Assembly: GCA_009728235.1 (NCBI GenBank)
Contig: WNZI01000015.1
Location: 1-64,000 of the forward strand
Length of the DNA: 64,000 nucleotides
Source of the DNA: Vibrio cholerae
GTDB taxonomy: Bacteria; Actinomycetota; Actinomycetes; Actinomycetales; Micrococcaceae
Reading direction: 5' to 3'
The translations under genes and the position numbers were made by a program. The notes beneath the pieces were generated by a model that was not told the origin of the DNA, did not search any database, and saw nothing but the letters and a program-made list of their open reading frames with translations. How positions within the stretch are numbered: the stretch's first letter is position 1; each line of letters begins with the position of its first letter. Shown here one piece after another: positions 10,224-18,918 of this stretch.

Positions 10224-10248
10224 TATACTCGATGCATAAGCATCTAGT
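10224..10248 (+). promoter_or_regulatory. Promoter -10 with MarR-type palindromic operator
   Basis: TATACT (10224-10229) matches the -10 consensus in 5 of 6 positions. It overlaps a 22-bp inverted repeat at 10227-10248, ACTCGATGCATAAGCATCTAGT, whose halves match in 9 of 11 positions. It stands 32 nt before the ATG of the downstream MarR gene, the usual place for an autoregulatory site. Confidence 0.65.
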
Positions 10249-10279
10249 TGCCGGTCGTCCGGCAGGCCGGGAGACAGCC

Positions 10280-10789
10280 ATGGCGCGGGAGTTCCAGCAT
10301 GAGGCAGAGCAGACCGAAGCGGTGACGCCGGTCGAGTCCGGCACGCAGGGACGCTCGGTGATGCGCCAGGCGTCGGAGACGTGGGAGTCGCTGTTCCGCG
10401 CGCAGGTCGGTGTGATGCGGCGGATCCGCCGCGATCCGGTGTTCAAGGAGTTGCCGATCGGCGAGTACGACGTCCTGTTCAACCTGAGCCGATGCCCCAC
10501 CGGCTGGACCCGCCTCAACGAACTCAACCACCAGCTCCTGATCAGCCAGCCCAGCCTCAGCCGGATGGTGGACCGGCTCGAGGCCAAGAACCTGGTCCGC
10601 AAGCGCCCCGCGGAGAACGATCAGCGCGGCGTCGAACTCTCCCTCACCGACGAGGGCAGGGCCCTGCAGCGCTGCATCGGCACGACCCACGTCCGCCGAA
10701 TCCACGAGGTGCTCGCGCCCGTGCTCGACGCGACCGAGATGGAGCAGTTGAAGGCCCTGACGGACAAGATCAACGCGAGCCTGGGCTAG
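10280..10789 (+). CDS. MarR family transcriptional regulator near RND pump
   Basis: A 169-aa winged-helix regulator. The recognition helix lies in ISQPSLSRMVDRLEAKNLVRK, followed by the wing PAENDQRGVELSLTDEG and a C-terminal dimerisation helix. The ATG at 10280 has GGGAG 6-7 nt upstream. An ATG at 10232 falls inside the operator and has no ribosome-binding site, so it is rejected. The gene lies 93 nt after the RND pump gene and a regulatory link to the pump is plausible. The palindrome over its own -10 suggests autorepression. Ligand unknown. Confidence 0.92.
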   Translation: MAREFQHEAEQTEAVTPVESGTQGRSVMRQASETWESLFRAQVGVMRRIRRDPVFKELPIGEYDVLFNLSRCPTGWTRLNELNHQLLISQPSLSRMVDRLEAKNLVRKRPAENDQRGVELSLTDEGRALQRCIGTTHVRRIHEVLAPVLDATEMEQLKALTDKINASLG

Positions 10790-11012
10790 AGCCCGATCGG
10801 TACACCTCGGGCCGGGGGACGGCGACGCACTGACCAGCCCGGTGGCCCTGTCCGTGGGTAGCGGGATCGGGACAGACACTGCGTCGCTCGTTTCGTTGCT
10901 CCTGGTGGACCTCCGGCCCCGACTTCGACCTTAAGCTGGGTGAACCGGGCACACCCCCGACGCGCACCGCACCACCGGAGCGGGCAGGACGAACCAGCAG
11001 AAGAGGCACACC

Positions 11013-11932
11013 TTGAGTGATTTCACAGCGGATGCTATCGGCGACCTGACGGGCAAGCGCATGGTCATCACCGGAGCGAACAGCGGCCTCGGGCTGCAGA
11101 CCGCCATCGCCCTCGCACGGAAGGGAGCCCACGTCGTGCTCGCGTGCCGCAACGAGCAGCGCGGGCGGGAAGCCGAAGAGCGTGTGCGGTCGCTGACCGG
11201 CAGCGGGGACGTCGAGATGCGTGTGCTGGACCTCGCGAGCCTCGCGTCGGTTCGGGGCTTCGCCGCCGGACTCGCGGGCCCGGTCCACGTCCTCGTGAAC
11301 AACGCCGGGGTCATGGCGACACCGAAGACAACGACGGCGGACGGTTTCGAACTCCAGTTCGGGACGAATCATCTCGGTCACTTCGCCCTGACCGGCCTCC
11401 TCCTGCCGCACCTTCGGGAGGCCGGCTCGGCACGCGTCGTCACGCTCTCGAGCATCGCGCACAAGCGCGCCGCATCGCCTTCGACGATCTCCAGTCGGAG
11501 CGCGGCTATCGTCGCTGGAAGGCGTACGGCCAGAGCAAGATCGCGAACCTCTACTTCATGGTCGAGCTCGACCGCCGGGCACGAGCTGCGGGCTGGGACC
11601 TGACCTCCGTGGCGGCGCACCCCGGCCTCGCGAACACGAACCTCACCGCCGGCATGCAGGCGCCGGCCATGCTCGACGTCGTCGGCGGCTTCGTCAGGCT
11701 GATGAGCCAGTCCGACGCAGCGGGCTCGCTCCCCACCCTGTACGCCGCCACGCAGCCGGACGTCCGGGGCGGGGACTACTACGGTCCGTCGGGCCCGGGT
11801 GAGACCCGCGGCGCGCCCCGTCTGGTGGCACCCGTTCCGCGCGTCCTGGACCGGGACATCGCGGTGCGCCTATGGAACCGTAGCGCCGAGCTGACCGGTG
11901 TCGACTTCGCTGCCCTGCAGCCGGTGGCCTGA
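11013..11932 (+). pseudogene. Short-chain dehydrogenase, one frameshift
   Basis: An SDR oxidoreductase of the retinol-dehydrogenase-like group, about 306 aa if repaired. Frame 1 supplies the NAD(P) loop TGANSGLG, NNAG and LSSIAHKR. A one-base deletion at about 11466-11472 (GCGCGCC) shifts the frame, and the second frame continues RIAFDDLQSERG with the catalytic YGQSK. All catalytic residues would be present in the repaired protein. It is similar to the intact SDR at 28198, sharing the block TADGFELQFGTNHLGH. The TTG start is preceded by AGAGG. Tail-to-tail with the lipoprotein gene, 8 nt apart. Confidence 0.88.
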
Positions 11933-11940
11933 CTGCGCCG

Positions 11941-12723
11941 CTAACCGGCAGGCATGGGGGCGATCCGCAGTGACAGGATCATCGTGCGGACGGTCTCGAA
12001 CTCCGGGGTGTCGTAGTGGGCTTCGGCCTCCCCGAGGGTTCCGAAGGACACTGTTCCCGGCCCGGTGTCGGCGGGGGCCTTCGGTGCCAGCACCTCGATG
12101 TCTCCGAAGCTGAAGAGGCCGAGTGCTTCACCGCCCTGCACCGTGTTGGGCAGCGAGCACGCAAGGCCGTCCTCTCCTCCGACCTGGTCGGCGACACCGT
12201 AGGCGCCGAAGAAGCGGAAACCCGTGATGAGGCGGACCACGAAGCGCGGCTCGATCCCGGTGGTAGCCGCGCCCGCGCCCGTGAGCTCCAGCGGTTCGCT
12301 CCCGATGACGTAGTAGGGGGTCCTGTCCCCCTCCGCGCAGGGCGGCTCCTGCGTGATGATTCCCGAATGGAACTCGGCGGTGGTCGTACCCTCCTGGGTG
12401 CGGACCGCGTAGTGGAGCGAATCGGGTGCGTAGGCGCCGGACCCGACCTGCAGGGGTTGCACCACCCATTCCTCCGGCAGTTCGAAACTCACGAGCCGCG
12501 CCGGGTCGGTGAACACCTTCCATCCCGCGCGCGCTTCGCGCAGCGGTTCGACGGTCGCTTCGGGCGCCGCCGTCGAAGCGGACGACGACGGCGTCGCATC
12601 GTCCGGGTTCCCGTCCGTGGGTCCACCCGTACAGGCCACCAGGAGCAGTGCCGTGATCAGCACCGATCCGACGGACCACGGGCCCCTTCCTGCACCCACT
12701 CGTCGGGTTGTCGCCCTGTTCAT
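11941..12723 (-). CDS. Putative lipoprotein of unknown function
   Basis: A 260-aa predicted lipoprotein: Arg-rich N-terminus, hydrophobic core VGSVLITALLLVA, lipobox LVAC, then an Asp/Ser/Thr/Ala linker. The mature part, from about residue 60 to 255, starts WKVFTDPARLVSFELPEEWVVQPL, which resembles the PsbP-like fold seen in many actinobacterial surface lipoproteins; that likeness is a visual impression only. Two Cys (CAEGDRTPYY and LACSLPN) might form a disulfide. GGAGGG precedes the ATG. It lies directly upstream of no co-directional partner; the NAD operon ends 36 nt from its start. Confidence 0.8.
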   Translation of the reverse strand: MNRATTRRVGAGRGPWSVGSVLITALLLVACTGGPTDGNPDDATPSSSASTAAPEATVEPLREARAGWKVFTDPARLVSFELPEEWVVQPLQVGSGAYAPDSLHYAVRTQEGTTTAEFHSGIITQEPPCAEGDRTPYYVIGSEPLELTGAGAATTGIEPRFVVRLITGFRFFGAYGVADQVGGEDGLACSLPNTVQGGEALGLFSFGDIEVLAPKAPADTGPGTVSFGTLGEAEAHYDTPEFETVRTMILSLRIAPMPAG

Positions 12724-12759
12724 GGCATCCCTCCCTGGGCATGGCTCGGTGCCGTCAGT

Positions 12760-13930
12760 CTAGGCCTCGGCCAGGGCTGCACTGCCGCGACCCGCGCCCA
12801 ACGAGCGGACGGCTCGGACCGCGGCTGCGACCGCTCGCGCCGCCTCGTCCAGTTCGGAGGCCGTTGTGGCCTGCGTCCACGACAGCCTCACCGCGCTGGA
12901 AGCCGTCTCCGCGTCCAGACCGAGAGCCAGCAGCACGGAGGAGGGCTCCGAGGAACCGGAGGCGCAGGCGGAACCGCTGGAGCAGATGACGCCTCGGTGT
13001 TCGAGTTCCAGGAGGACCGACTCGCCGCTGACCCCGGGGAAACAGAAGGAGGCGAGGTTCGGGAGCCTGCAGACCGCGTCGCCGGTCAGTCCGGCTCCCG
13101 GAACCGAGGCGAGCACCCGTGCGATGAAGGCGTCGCGCGCGCTCCTGGCCCGGTCCGCCGCAACCGGCAGGGCACCCTGCACGAGGTCGAGCGCAGCGGC
13201 GAGGCCGACGGCACCGGCCACGTTCTCGGTACCGGATCGCCGACCGCGCTCCTGTCCGCCGCCGTGCAGCACGGCCTCGCAGGGGGTGCCCGCCCTGAGG
13301 TACAGCAGCCCTGTGCCCTTCGGGGTGCCGAGCTTGTGTCCGGAGATGCTGAGTGCCGTGACGCCGAGCGAGCCGACGTCGAGGGGCAGCCAGCCCGCGG
13401 CCTGGACGGCGTCGGAGTGGAAGGGGACCCCGGCACGCCGGCAGACCGCGGCGAGGCCCGGGATGTCCTGGACGGTACCCACCTCGTTGTTCGCGTACAT
13501 GATGGTGCAGAGGGTCGTGCCGTGCTCGAGCGCCGCCTCCAGTTCGGCGGGCTCGACCCGTCCGGTGCTCGACACGGGCAGGATCGTGACCCGGAACCCG
13601 TGGAACGCGCGAAGGAAATCCAGCGTCTCGAGCACGGACGGGTGCTCGATCGCGCTCGTGACGACATGGCGTTCCCGCGGATCGGCCAGGGCGATGCCCT
13701 TGATGGCCAGGTTGTTGGCTTCCGTGCCGCCGGAGGTGAAGACGAGTTCCCCGGGGCGGCAACCGAGCCTGGCCGCGATCGAGGTGCGGCCGCACGAGTT
13801 CGACGGCAGCAGCCTCACCGATCGTGTGATGGCTCGAGGGGTTGCCGAAGACCGAGGTGGTCAGCGGCCACATCGCTTCCAGCACCTCCCTGCTGGCCGG
13901 GGCGGTGGCTGCGGCGTCGAGGTAGATCAC
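12760..13930 (-). pseudogene. Cysteine desulfurase of the NAD operon, one frameshift
   Basis: A NifS/IscS-type PLP enzyme that releases sulfur from cysteine for Fe-S assembly, about 389 aa if repaired. The start, MIYLDAAATAP...FGNPSSHHTIGEAAA, is in one frame. A one-base insertion at about 13786-13793 (GCGGCCGC) moves the rest, TSIAARLGCRPGELVFTSGGTEANN onward, to another. The PLP lysine in SISGHKLGTPKG and the catalytic Cys in CSSGSACASG are present. GTG start overlaps the nadC stop by 4 bp (GTGA). A desulfurase in a nadABC operon is known in Bacillus subtilis, where it builds the NadA cluster. Sequencing error is quite possible. Confidence 0.9.
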
Positions 13931-14859
13931 GCCGTCACTCCGACGGTCCCGGCGTCCGGAGCGAAATCGAGGCCGAGGTCCAGGGACCGCACGCTGTGCG
14001 TCAACGCACCCACGGAGATGATGTCGACGCCGGTGGCCGCGATCGCCGCGACGGTGTCGAGGCGCACGTTCCCGCTCGCTTCGACCAGTGCCCGTCCATT
14101 AATCATCCGCACGCCCTCGGCGAGGTCGTCCAGCGTGAAGTTGTCGAGCATGATGGTGTCCACGCCTGCGGCCAGGACCGGGCCCAGCTGGTCCAGTCGA
14201 TCCACCTCGACCTCGACATGCGCGGTGTGCGGCACCCTTGACCTGGCCTCCAGCAGCGCCCTCGTGAGGGCCGCCGGACCGTCGATCGCGAGCAGGGCCA
14301 GGTGGTTGTCCTTGACCATGACGGCGTCGGAGAGGCTCGACCGATGATTCGAGCCTCCTCCGCACCGGACCGCCCAGCGCTCGAGCACGCGCAGACCCGG
14401 CGTCGTCTTCCGGGTGTCGACGATGCGCGCGCTCGTACCGTCCACCTCGTCCACGAAGCCGCGCGTCATGGTCGCGATCCCGCTCAGCCGCTGCGCGATG
14501 TTCAGGGCGGTGCGTTCGGCCGTGAGGATGCCGGCGGCCGGTCCGCTGATCTCCGCGACCGCCTCGCCAGCGTCGAACGAGGCACCGTCCGCCACGGGAA
14601 ATGCGACACGGATACGAGGATCGGTCAGGCGCAGTGCCGCCTCGATGGCCGCCGTGCCGCAGAGGACCCCGGACTCGCGGGCCGTGATCGTCGCCGTCGC
14701 CCACAGCTCCGGACCGATGAGCGCCTGGCAGGTGAGGTCCCCCCACGGGGCGTCCTCGGCGAGCGCGGTTGCCACGACGCCGTCCACCAGGTGTTGGGGA
14801 GGTCGTGCGGGCGCTGTGCTCGGGCGGACATCCGCCGGGATCGCGGTGGTGCGGGTCAT
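13927..14859 (-). CDS. nadC: Nicotinate-nucleotide pyrophosphorylase
   Basis: A 310-aa quinolinate phosphoribosyltransferase: quinolinate plus PRPP gives nicotinate mononucleotide, CO2 and pyrophosphate. Signatures are EDAPWGDLT near the N-terminus, AERTALNIAQRLSGIATMT, DTRKTTPGLR and CGGGSNHRSSLSDAVMVKDNH, then EVEVDRLDQL, MLDNF and EASGNV, all intact. The ATG at 14859 has GGAGGA upstream and overlaps the nadB stop by 4 bp (ATGA), so translation of the two is probably coupled. Normal length. Confidence 0.97.
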   Translation of the reverse strand: MTRTTAIPADVRPSTAPARPPQHLVDGVVATALAEDAPWGDLTCQALIGPELWATATITARESGVLCGTAAIEAALRLTDPRIRVAFPVADGASFDAGEAVAEISGPAAGILTAERTALNIAQRLSGIATMTRGFVDEVDGTSARIVDTRKTTPGLRVLERWAVRCGGGSNHRSSLSDAVMVKDNHLALLAIDGPAALTRALLEARSRVPHTAHVEVEVDRLDQLGPVLAAGVDTIMLDNFTLDDLAEGVRMINGRALVEASGNVRLDTVAAIAATGVDIISVGALTHSVRSLDLGLDFAPDAGTVGVTA

Positions 14860-16562
14860 GGTGTTCCTCCGGGTGTCCGGGCGTAGGACCGTGTCGGGGC
14901 GGGATGGGATCGCGGCCGTTCGGGCTGATCCGAGCGGTGATGGGCACCGCACGAATCCCCCCGGTCGATCGCTGCGCGTACCAGCAACCGGGCGCAGAGC
15001 AGCAGGTTCGCCGTCTCGTCATCCTCCGGTGGGCGATAGGCGGCCAGCTGCTTCCAGGCGACGTCGAGGCCGTCACCCGTTCGCAGGATCCCCGCGTGAT
15101 CGGACATGAGCGCCTGCAGGTCCCTGCGTGTGAAGGACTGTGTGCCTCCCGCCGGAGCCTCGAGAAAGAGGTGCTCGACATCGAACACGGGAGCTGTTCC
15201 CCCGCCTGCCGCAAGCGCTGCTGCACACCGCGACGCGAACACCACGGCCTCCAGCAGACTGTTGGAGGCCAACCGGTTGGCCCCGTGCACACCGGTCCGG
15301 GCCACCTCCCCCACCGCGAACAGGCCTGGGACGGTGGTCCGGCCCGCCAGATCCGTCCGCACCCCTCCCATCCAGTAGTGGGCGGCCGGGACCACGGGCA
15401 CGACGACGTCGGACCAGTCCCAGCCATGTGCAGCGGTGAGCGCGGTCAGCGACGGGAAGCGCCGCGTCAGGATGTCGGCTCCGAGGTGGGTGGCGTCGAG
15501 ATGGATCCTGTCCCGGCGCCCCCGATCCGGGTCCCCCGTCGCCCGCAGGGCCAGGTGCCGGGCGATGCTGCGGGAGACGACGTCCCTCGGCGCGAGGTCC
15601 CCCTCGGGGTGGTAGTCCGCCATGAATCGATGCCCGTCCGCATCGAGGAGGCGTGCACCCTCGCCACGGACCGCTTCGGAGATCAGCGGATTGCCGGGCA
15701 CGTCCAGCGAGGTGGGGTGGAACTGGAAGAACTCCAGGTCCGCTACTGCGGCACCGGCGCGCCAGGCGAGCGCCACGCCGTCGCCCGAAGCGATCGCAGG
15801 GTTCGTCGTGTGCTCGAAGAGTTGCCCTGCGCCGCCGGTGGCCAGAACGACGGCATCGGCCCGCACCTCCCGCGGGGCGCCGTCCCTCCCCCGTATACCG
15901 ACCCCGACGGCACGGGAAGGAGCCGATGCGGAATCCGCGAGCAGGACCCGGGTCACGAGGGCGTGCTCGATGACGGTGATTCCGCTGTCCTGGCGGACGG
16001 CGTCGGTCAGGGCAGCTGCGAGCCCTTCACCCGTAGCGTCCCCGCGCAGGTGCAGGATCCTCGCGGCCGAGTGTGCTGCTTCCCGGCCCCGGGCCGGCGC
16101 GCCGCTGCCGTCCGCTGATCGGTCGAAGACGACGCCTGCCTGCTCGAGGAGACCGATCGCCTCCGCGGCACCGCGGCAGAGGACGCCGACCGCGTCCGGA
16201 TCGGCGAGACCGGCGCCGGCCGCCAGCGTGTCGGCGATGTGCGCTTCGACCGAGTCGTCCTTCCCGGCGTCCTGCCCGTGAGATCCATGGTCGGGTGGCC
16301 CCTCACTGCCCGCGTCGCACCCGGCGCGCGCGCCGTGCCCGTCCTCCGCCGGTCCTCCGAGGACGGCCGCGATCCCACCCTGCGCGTATCGGGTGTTGCT
16401 CTCCGACAGGAGGCCCTTGGCCAGCAGGATCACCCGGGTGCGCCGCGCTAGCCGACGCACCTCCAGGGCTGTCTGCAGCCCGGCGAGGCCCGCCCCGACC
16501 ACCACCACCCGCAGCAGGTCTCCTGTCGCCCCGCGGGTGCCGTCCGGGTTCCCGTTGGTCAC
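14856..16562 (-). CDS. nadB: L-aspartate oxidase
   Basis: A 568-aa FAD enzyme that converts L-aspartate to iminoaspartate, the first step of de novo NAD synthesis. The FAD loop is VVVGAGLAGLQTALE. Family blocks ESNTRYAQGGIAAV, LHLRGDATGEGLAAAL, FFQFHPTSL, EAVRGEGARLLD, APRDVVSRSI and PAAHYWMGGV are all visible, followed by the C-terminal helical domain. A Gly/Asp/His-rich insertion of roughly 30-35 residues sits between GGIAAVLGG and DSVEAHIADTLAAGAGL, where E. coli NadB has only a few residues. The GTG start at 16562 overlaps the nadA stop codon by 3 nt (GTGA). Confidence 0.96.
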   Translation of the reverse strand: MTNGNPDGTRGATGDLLRVVVVGAGLAGLQTALEVRRLARRTRVILLAKGLLSESNTRYAQGGIAAVLGGPAEDGHGARAGCDAGSEGPPDHGSHGQDAGKDDSVEAHIADTLAAGAGLADPDAVGVLCRGAAEAIGLLEQAGVVFDRSADGSGAPARGREAAHSAARILHLRGDATGEGLAAALTDAVRQDSGITVIEHALVTRVLLADSASAPSRAVGVGIRGRDGAPREVRADAVVLATGGAGQLFEHTTNPAIASGDGVALAWRAGAAVADLEFFQFHPTSLDVPGNPLISEAVRGEGARLLDADGHRFMADYHPEGDLAPRDVVSRSIARHLALRATGDPDRGRRDRIHLDATHLGADILTRRFPSLTALTAAHGWDWSDVVVPVVPAAHYWMGGVRTDLAGRTTVPGLFAVGEVARTGVHGANRLASNSLLEAVVFASRCAAALAAGGGTAPVFDVEHLFLEAPAGGTQSFTRRDLQALMSDHAGILRTGDGLDVAWKQLAAYRPPEDDETANLLLCARLLVRAAIDRGDSCGAHHRSDQPERPRSHPAPTRSYARTPGGTP

Positions 16563-17842
16563 GGTTGCACCGCGAGCATCCGGTTCAGCGCGATGCGGGC
16601 CGGTACCGTCACGCTCTCCGGGACGGTGATGCGATTGAGGACGCGGCCTTCCACCAGGCCCTCCAGCACCCAGGCGAGGTAGCCCGGGTGGATCCGGTAC
16701 ATGGTCGAACACGGGCAGATCACCGGGTCCAGGCAGAAGATGGTGTGCTCCGGGTACTGCGCTGCGAGGCGGTTGACCATGTTGATCTCCGTGCCGATCG
16801 CGAAGGTGCTGCCGGGGGCCGCCGCGGCGACGGCCTTCGTGATGTGGTCGGTGGATCCGGACTCGTCAGCGGCATCCACCACGGGCATCGGGCACTCGGG
16901 GTGCACGATCACCCGCACTCCGGGGAACTCCGTCCGAGCCTTCTCGATCTGCGCGACGGTGAAGCGCTTGTGCACGGAGCAGAAGCCGTGCCACAGGATG
17001 ACCCGGGCGTCGCGGAGTGTCTGTTCACCGGTGCCGCCCCAGGGCTTGCGGGGATTCCACATCGGCATCCGTTCGAGCGGCACGCCCAGGGCCTTCGCGG
17101 TGTTCCGACCGAGGTGCTGGTCGGGGAAGAACAGGACGCGCCGGCCCCGCTCGAAGGCCCACTCGAGGACGGCCGCGGCGTTCGACGACGTGCAGACGAT
17201 TCCGCCGTGTTCCCCGCAGAACCCCTTCAGGGCGGCCGAGGAGTTCATGTAGGTCACCGGGATCACGGGCTGGAGGCCGTCGGCGTCGGGCTCCGATCCG
17301 AAGAGAGCGGTCAGCTGGTCCCAGCACTCCGACACCGAGTCCATGTCGGCCATGTCGGCCATCGAACACCCCGCTGCGAGGTTCGGCAGGATCACGGCCT
17401 GGTCCGGGGTGGAGAGCATGTCGGCGGTCTCGGCCATGAAGTGGACGCCGCAGAAGATGATGGCTTCGGCCGAGGAGCGCTCGGTCGCAGCACGTGCCAG
17501 TTGGTAACTGTCGCCCACGAAGTCCGCGTACCGGACCACCTCGTCGCGCTGATAGAAGTGACCGAGGATGACCACGGACTCGCCGAGCGTGCGCTTCGCC
17601 GCGAGAATCCTCCGGTCGATCTCTTCGGCAGGAGCCGTCCGGTAGTCCTCCGGCAGCTCGCCCTGTCGCGGCGTCCCGCGCGGGGCCGGATCAGCCATGG
17701 AGGCACCGGGTCCGTAGTCCGGCATCGGGAGGGAATCGACATCCCACGGGTTCCGGGCGAGTTCCGGCGAGCAGGTGGCGGCAGCCCCCTGCGCCGGTAC
17801 GTCGCCGCGCGAGATGAGCTGGATTGCTGTGGTGACGGACAC
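16559..17842 (-). CDS. nadA: Quinolinate synthase A
   Basis: A 427-aa [4Fe-4S] enzyme that condenses iminoaspartate with dihydroxyacetone phosphate to quinolinate. Three cluster-ligand cysteines are visible in NLAAGCSM, HGEHGG/CGEH context and DPVICPCSTMYRI. ILGHFYQRDEVVRYAD, YMNSSAALKGFCGEHGGIVCTSSNA and HPECPMPVVDAAD are family hallmarks. The N-terminus has about 75 residues of extra sequence before the catalytic core, common in actinobacterial NadA. First structural gene of the operon, 71 nt after nrtR, with the adjoining cysteine desulfurase probably supplying sulfur for its cluster. Confidence 0.97.
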   Translation of the reverse strand: MSVTTAIQLISRGDVPAQGAAATCSPELARNPWDVDSLPMPDYGPGASMADPAPRGTPRQGELPEDYRTAPAEEIDRRILAAKRTLGESVVILGHFYQRDEVVRYADFVGDSYQLARAATERSSAEAIIFCGVHFMAETADMLSTPDQAVILPNLAAGCSMADMADMDSVSECWDQLTALFGSEPDADGLQPVIPVTYMNSSAALKGFCGEHGGIVCTSSNAAAVLEWAFERGRRVLFFPDQHLGRNTAKALGVPLERMPMWNPRKPWGGTGEQTLRDARVILWHGFCSVHKRFTVAQIEKARTEFPGVRVIVHPECPMPVVDAADESGSTDHITKAVAAAAPGSTFAIGTEINMVNRLAAQYPEHTIFCLDPVICPCSTMYRIHPGYLAWVLEGLVEGRVLNRITVPESVTVPARIALNRMLAVQP

Positions 17843-17913
17843 GACATTCTCCCTGCGTTGGGTCCACCGCGGTCTGGTGCGCGACGGAGGTGTGGCTCGA
17901 ATCCCTGGCGGGA

Positions 17914-18690
17914 TCAGGTCGGAACGGATGAGGGGGGCGCTGCAGGAGGAGGGGTGTGCTCCTGCGGAGCGCCGCCGAAGGACTTTCCCGGTGTCCGGGC
18001 CGGCAGCGGACCGGTGGGCGGGCCCGTGTACCGGTAGAGGCGTGGCGGCCGGTTCCGTCCGCCCTGCACCACCTCGTCGGTCGCGGCGATGTCCCTGGCC
18101 GAGCGGAGCTGACGCCGGAAGTTCGCGGGGTCGAGCTGTCTGCCGAGCACTGCTTCGTACACGTTCCGAAGCTGCGCGAGGGTGAATCGGTCGCCCAGGA
18201 AGTGGTAGGCGACGGACCCGTACTCGATCTTGCCGCGCAGCCGTTCGAGCGCGTAGGCGACGATCTCGTCGTGGTCGAAGGCGAGACCGACGGCATCCGA
18301 CGCCCTGAACCAGCGCACGTTCTCCGACTCCCGCGCCAGGTCGGCCTGATCCGGGCGGACCAGCGCCCAGTAGACGATCGAGACGAGGCGCTGTGTCGCC
18401 GATCGATCGAGTCCACCGAAGGCGTAGAGCTGCTCGAGGTAGGTCGGCTCGAGGCCGGTGGTCTCCTGCAGACCTCTGGCGGCAGCGTCCTGGAGGGATT
18501 CACGCCCCCCGAGGGGACCTCCGGGAAGCGCCCACTTGCCGAGGTGGGGCTGACGGATGCGCCGGACCAGTGGCAGCCAGACCTCCGGATGAGCCTGTGC
18601 CCCATTGCTGCGGAGGGCGAAGATCACCGTCGAGATGGCCAGCGCCGGCGCCTGGGCCTGCCGTTCCGAGACGTTGGCCGAACTGTTCAT
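17914..18690 (-). CDS. nrtR: NrtR-type Nudix transcriptional regulator of NAD synthesis
   Basis: A 258-aa protein with an N-terminal Nudix domain (about residues 15-150; LGKWALPGGPLGGRESLQDAAARGLQETTGL) and a C-terminal winged-helix domain (about 155-225; FTLAQLRNVYEAVLGRQLDPANFRRQLRSA). This is the NrtR architecture, in which ADP-ribose or related NAD metabolites displace the repressor. The Nudix box is present but departs from the strict catalytic consensus, as is common in regulators. About 35 Pro/Gly-rich residues trail the DNA-binding domain. Position directly upstream of nadA supports the call. The ATG has GGAAGG upstream, and palindromes overlap its promoter. Confidence 0.92.
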   Translation of the reverse strand: MNSSANVSERQAQAPALAISTVIFALRSNGAQAHPEVWLPLVRRIRQPHLGKWALPGGPLGGRESLQDAAARGLQETTGLEPTYLEQLYAFGGLDRSATQRLVSIVYWALVRPDQADLARESENVRWFRASDAVGLAFDHDEIVAYALERLRGKIEYGSVAYHFLGDRFTLAQLRNVYEAVLGRQLDPANFRRQLRSARDIAATDEVVQGGRNRPPRLYRYTGPPTGPLPARTPGKSFGGAPQEHTPPPAAPPSSVPT

Positions 18691-18725
18691 GCCGGCCTTC
18701 CGTCGAGGGATGACACCTTGTTCGG

Positions 18726-18764
18726 GTCAGACTGACTATAACTCGAGTGTCGCGTTCCTCCCAA
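18726..18764 (-). promoter_or_regulatory. nrtR-nad operon promoter with palindromes
   Basis: On the minus strand TTGGGA (18759-18764) and TATAGT (18735-18740) are separated by 18 nt, a good vegetative promoter. ACTCGAGT (18741-18748), a perfect 8-bp palindrome, fills the spacer next to the -10, and GTCAGACTGAC (18726-18736), a perfect 11-bp palindrome, covers the likely transcription start. Either could be the NrtR operator; that is inference. Confidence 0.55.
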
Positions 18765-18906
18765 CCCCTGCCGTCACGGTGCCGGAGCCACGCCGGGCGG
18801 CGCACGTGCTTGCCCCGGTCTGTTCAAGTGTCTAGGATCACATTCGTCGGCCGTGCAGGCCGCGCGGCGGGGATGTGTTCAATGGAGCACACGTCTCTGC
18901 CGCCCT

Positions 18907-18912
18907 TACGAT
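18907..18912 (+). promoter_or_regulatory. -10 element, leaderless start of hydrolase gene
   Basis: TACGAT is 6 nt before the ATG at 18919. There is no ribosome-binding site, consistent with a leaderless mRNA. Confidence 0.55.
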
Positions 18913-18918
18913 GGATGC

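Noticed and set aside
10232-10279. ATG at 10232 as start of the MarR gene
   Set aside because: It falls inside the palindromic operator and lacks a ribosome-binding site; the ATG at 10280 has GGGAG.
12016-14241. A 741-codon open frame opposite the lipoprotein and nad genes
   Set aside because: Antisense shadow; the minus strand carries real enzyme motifs throughout.
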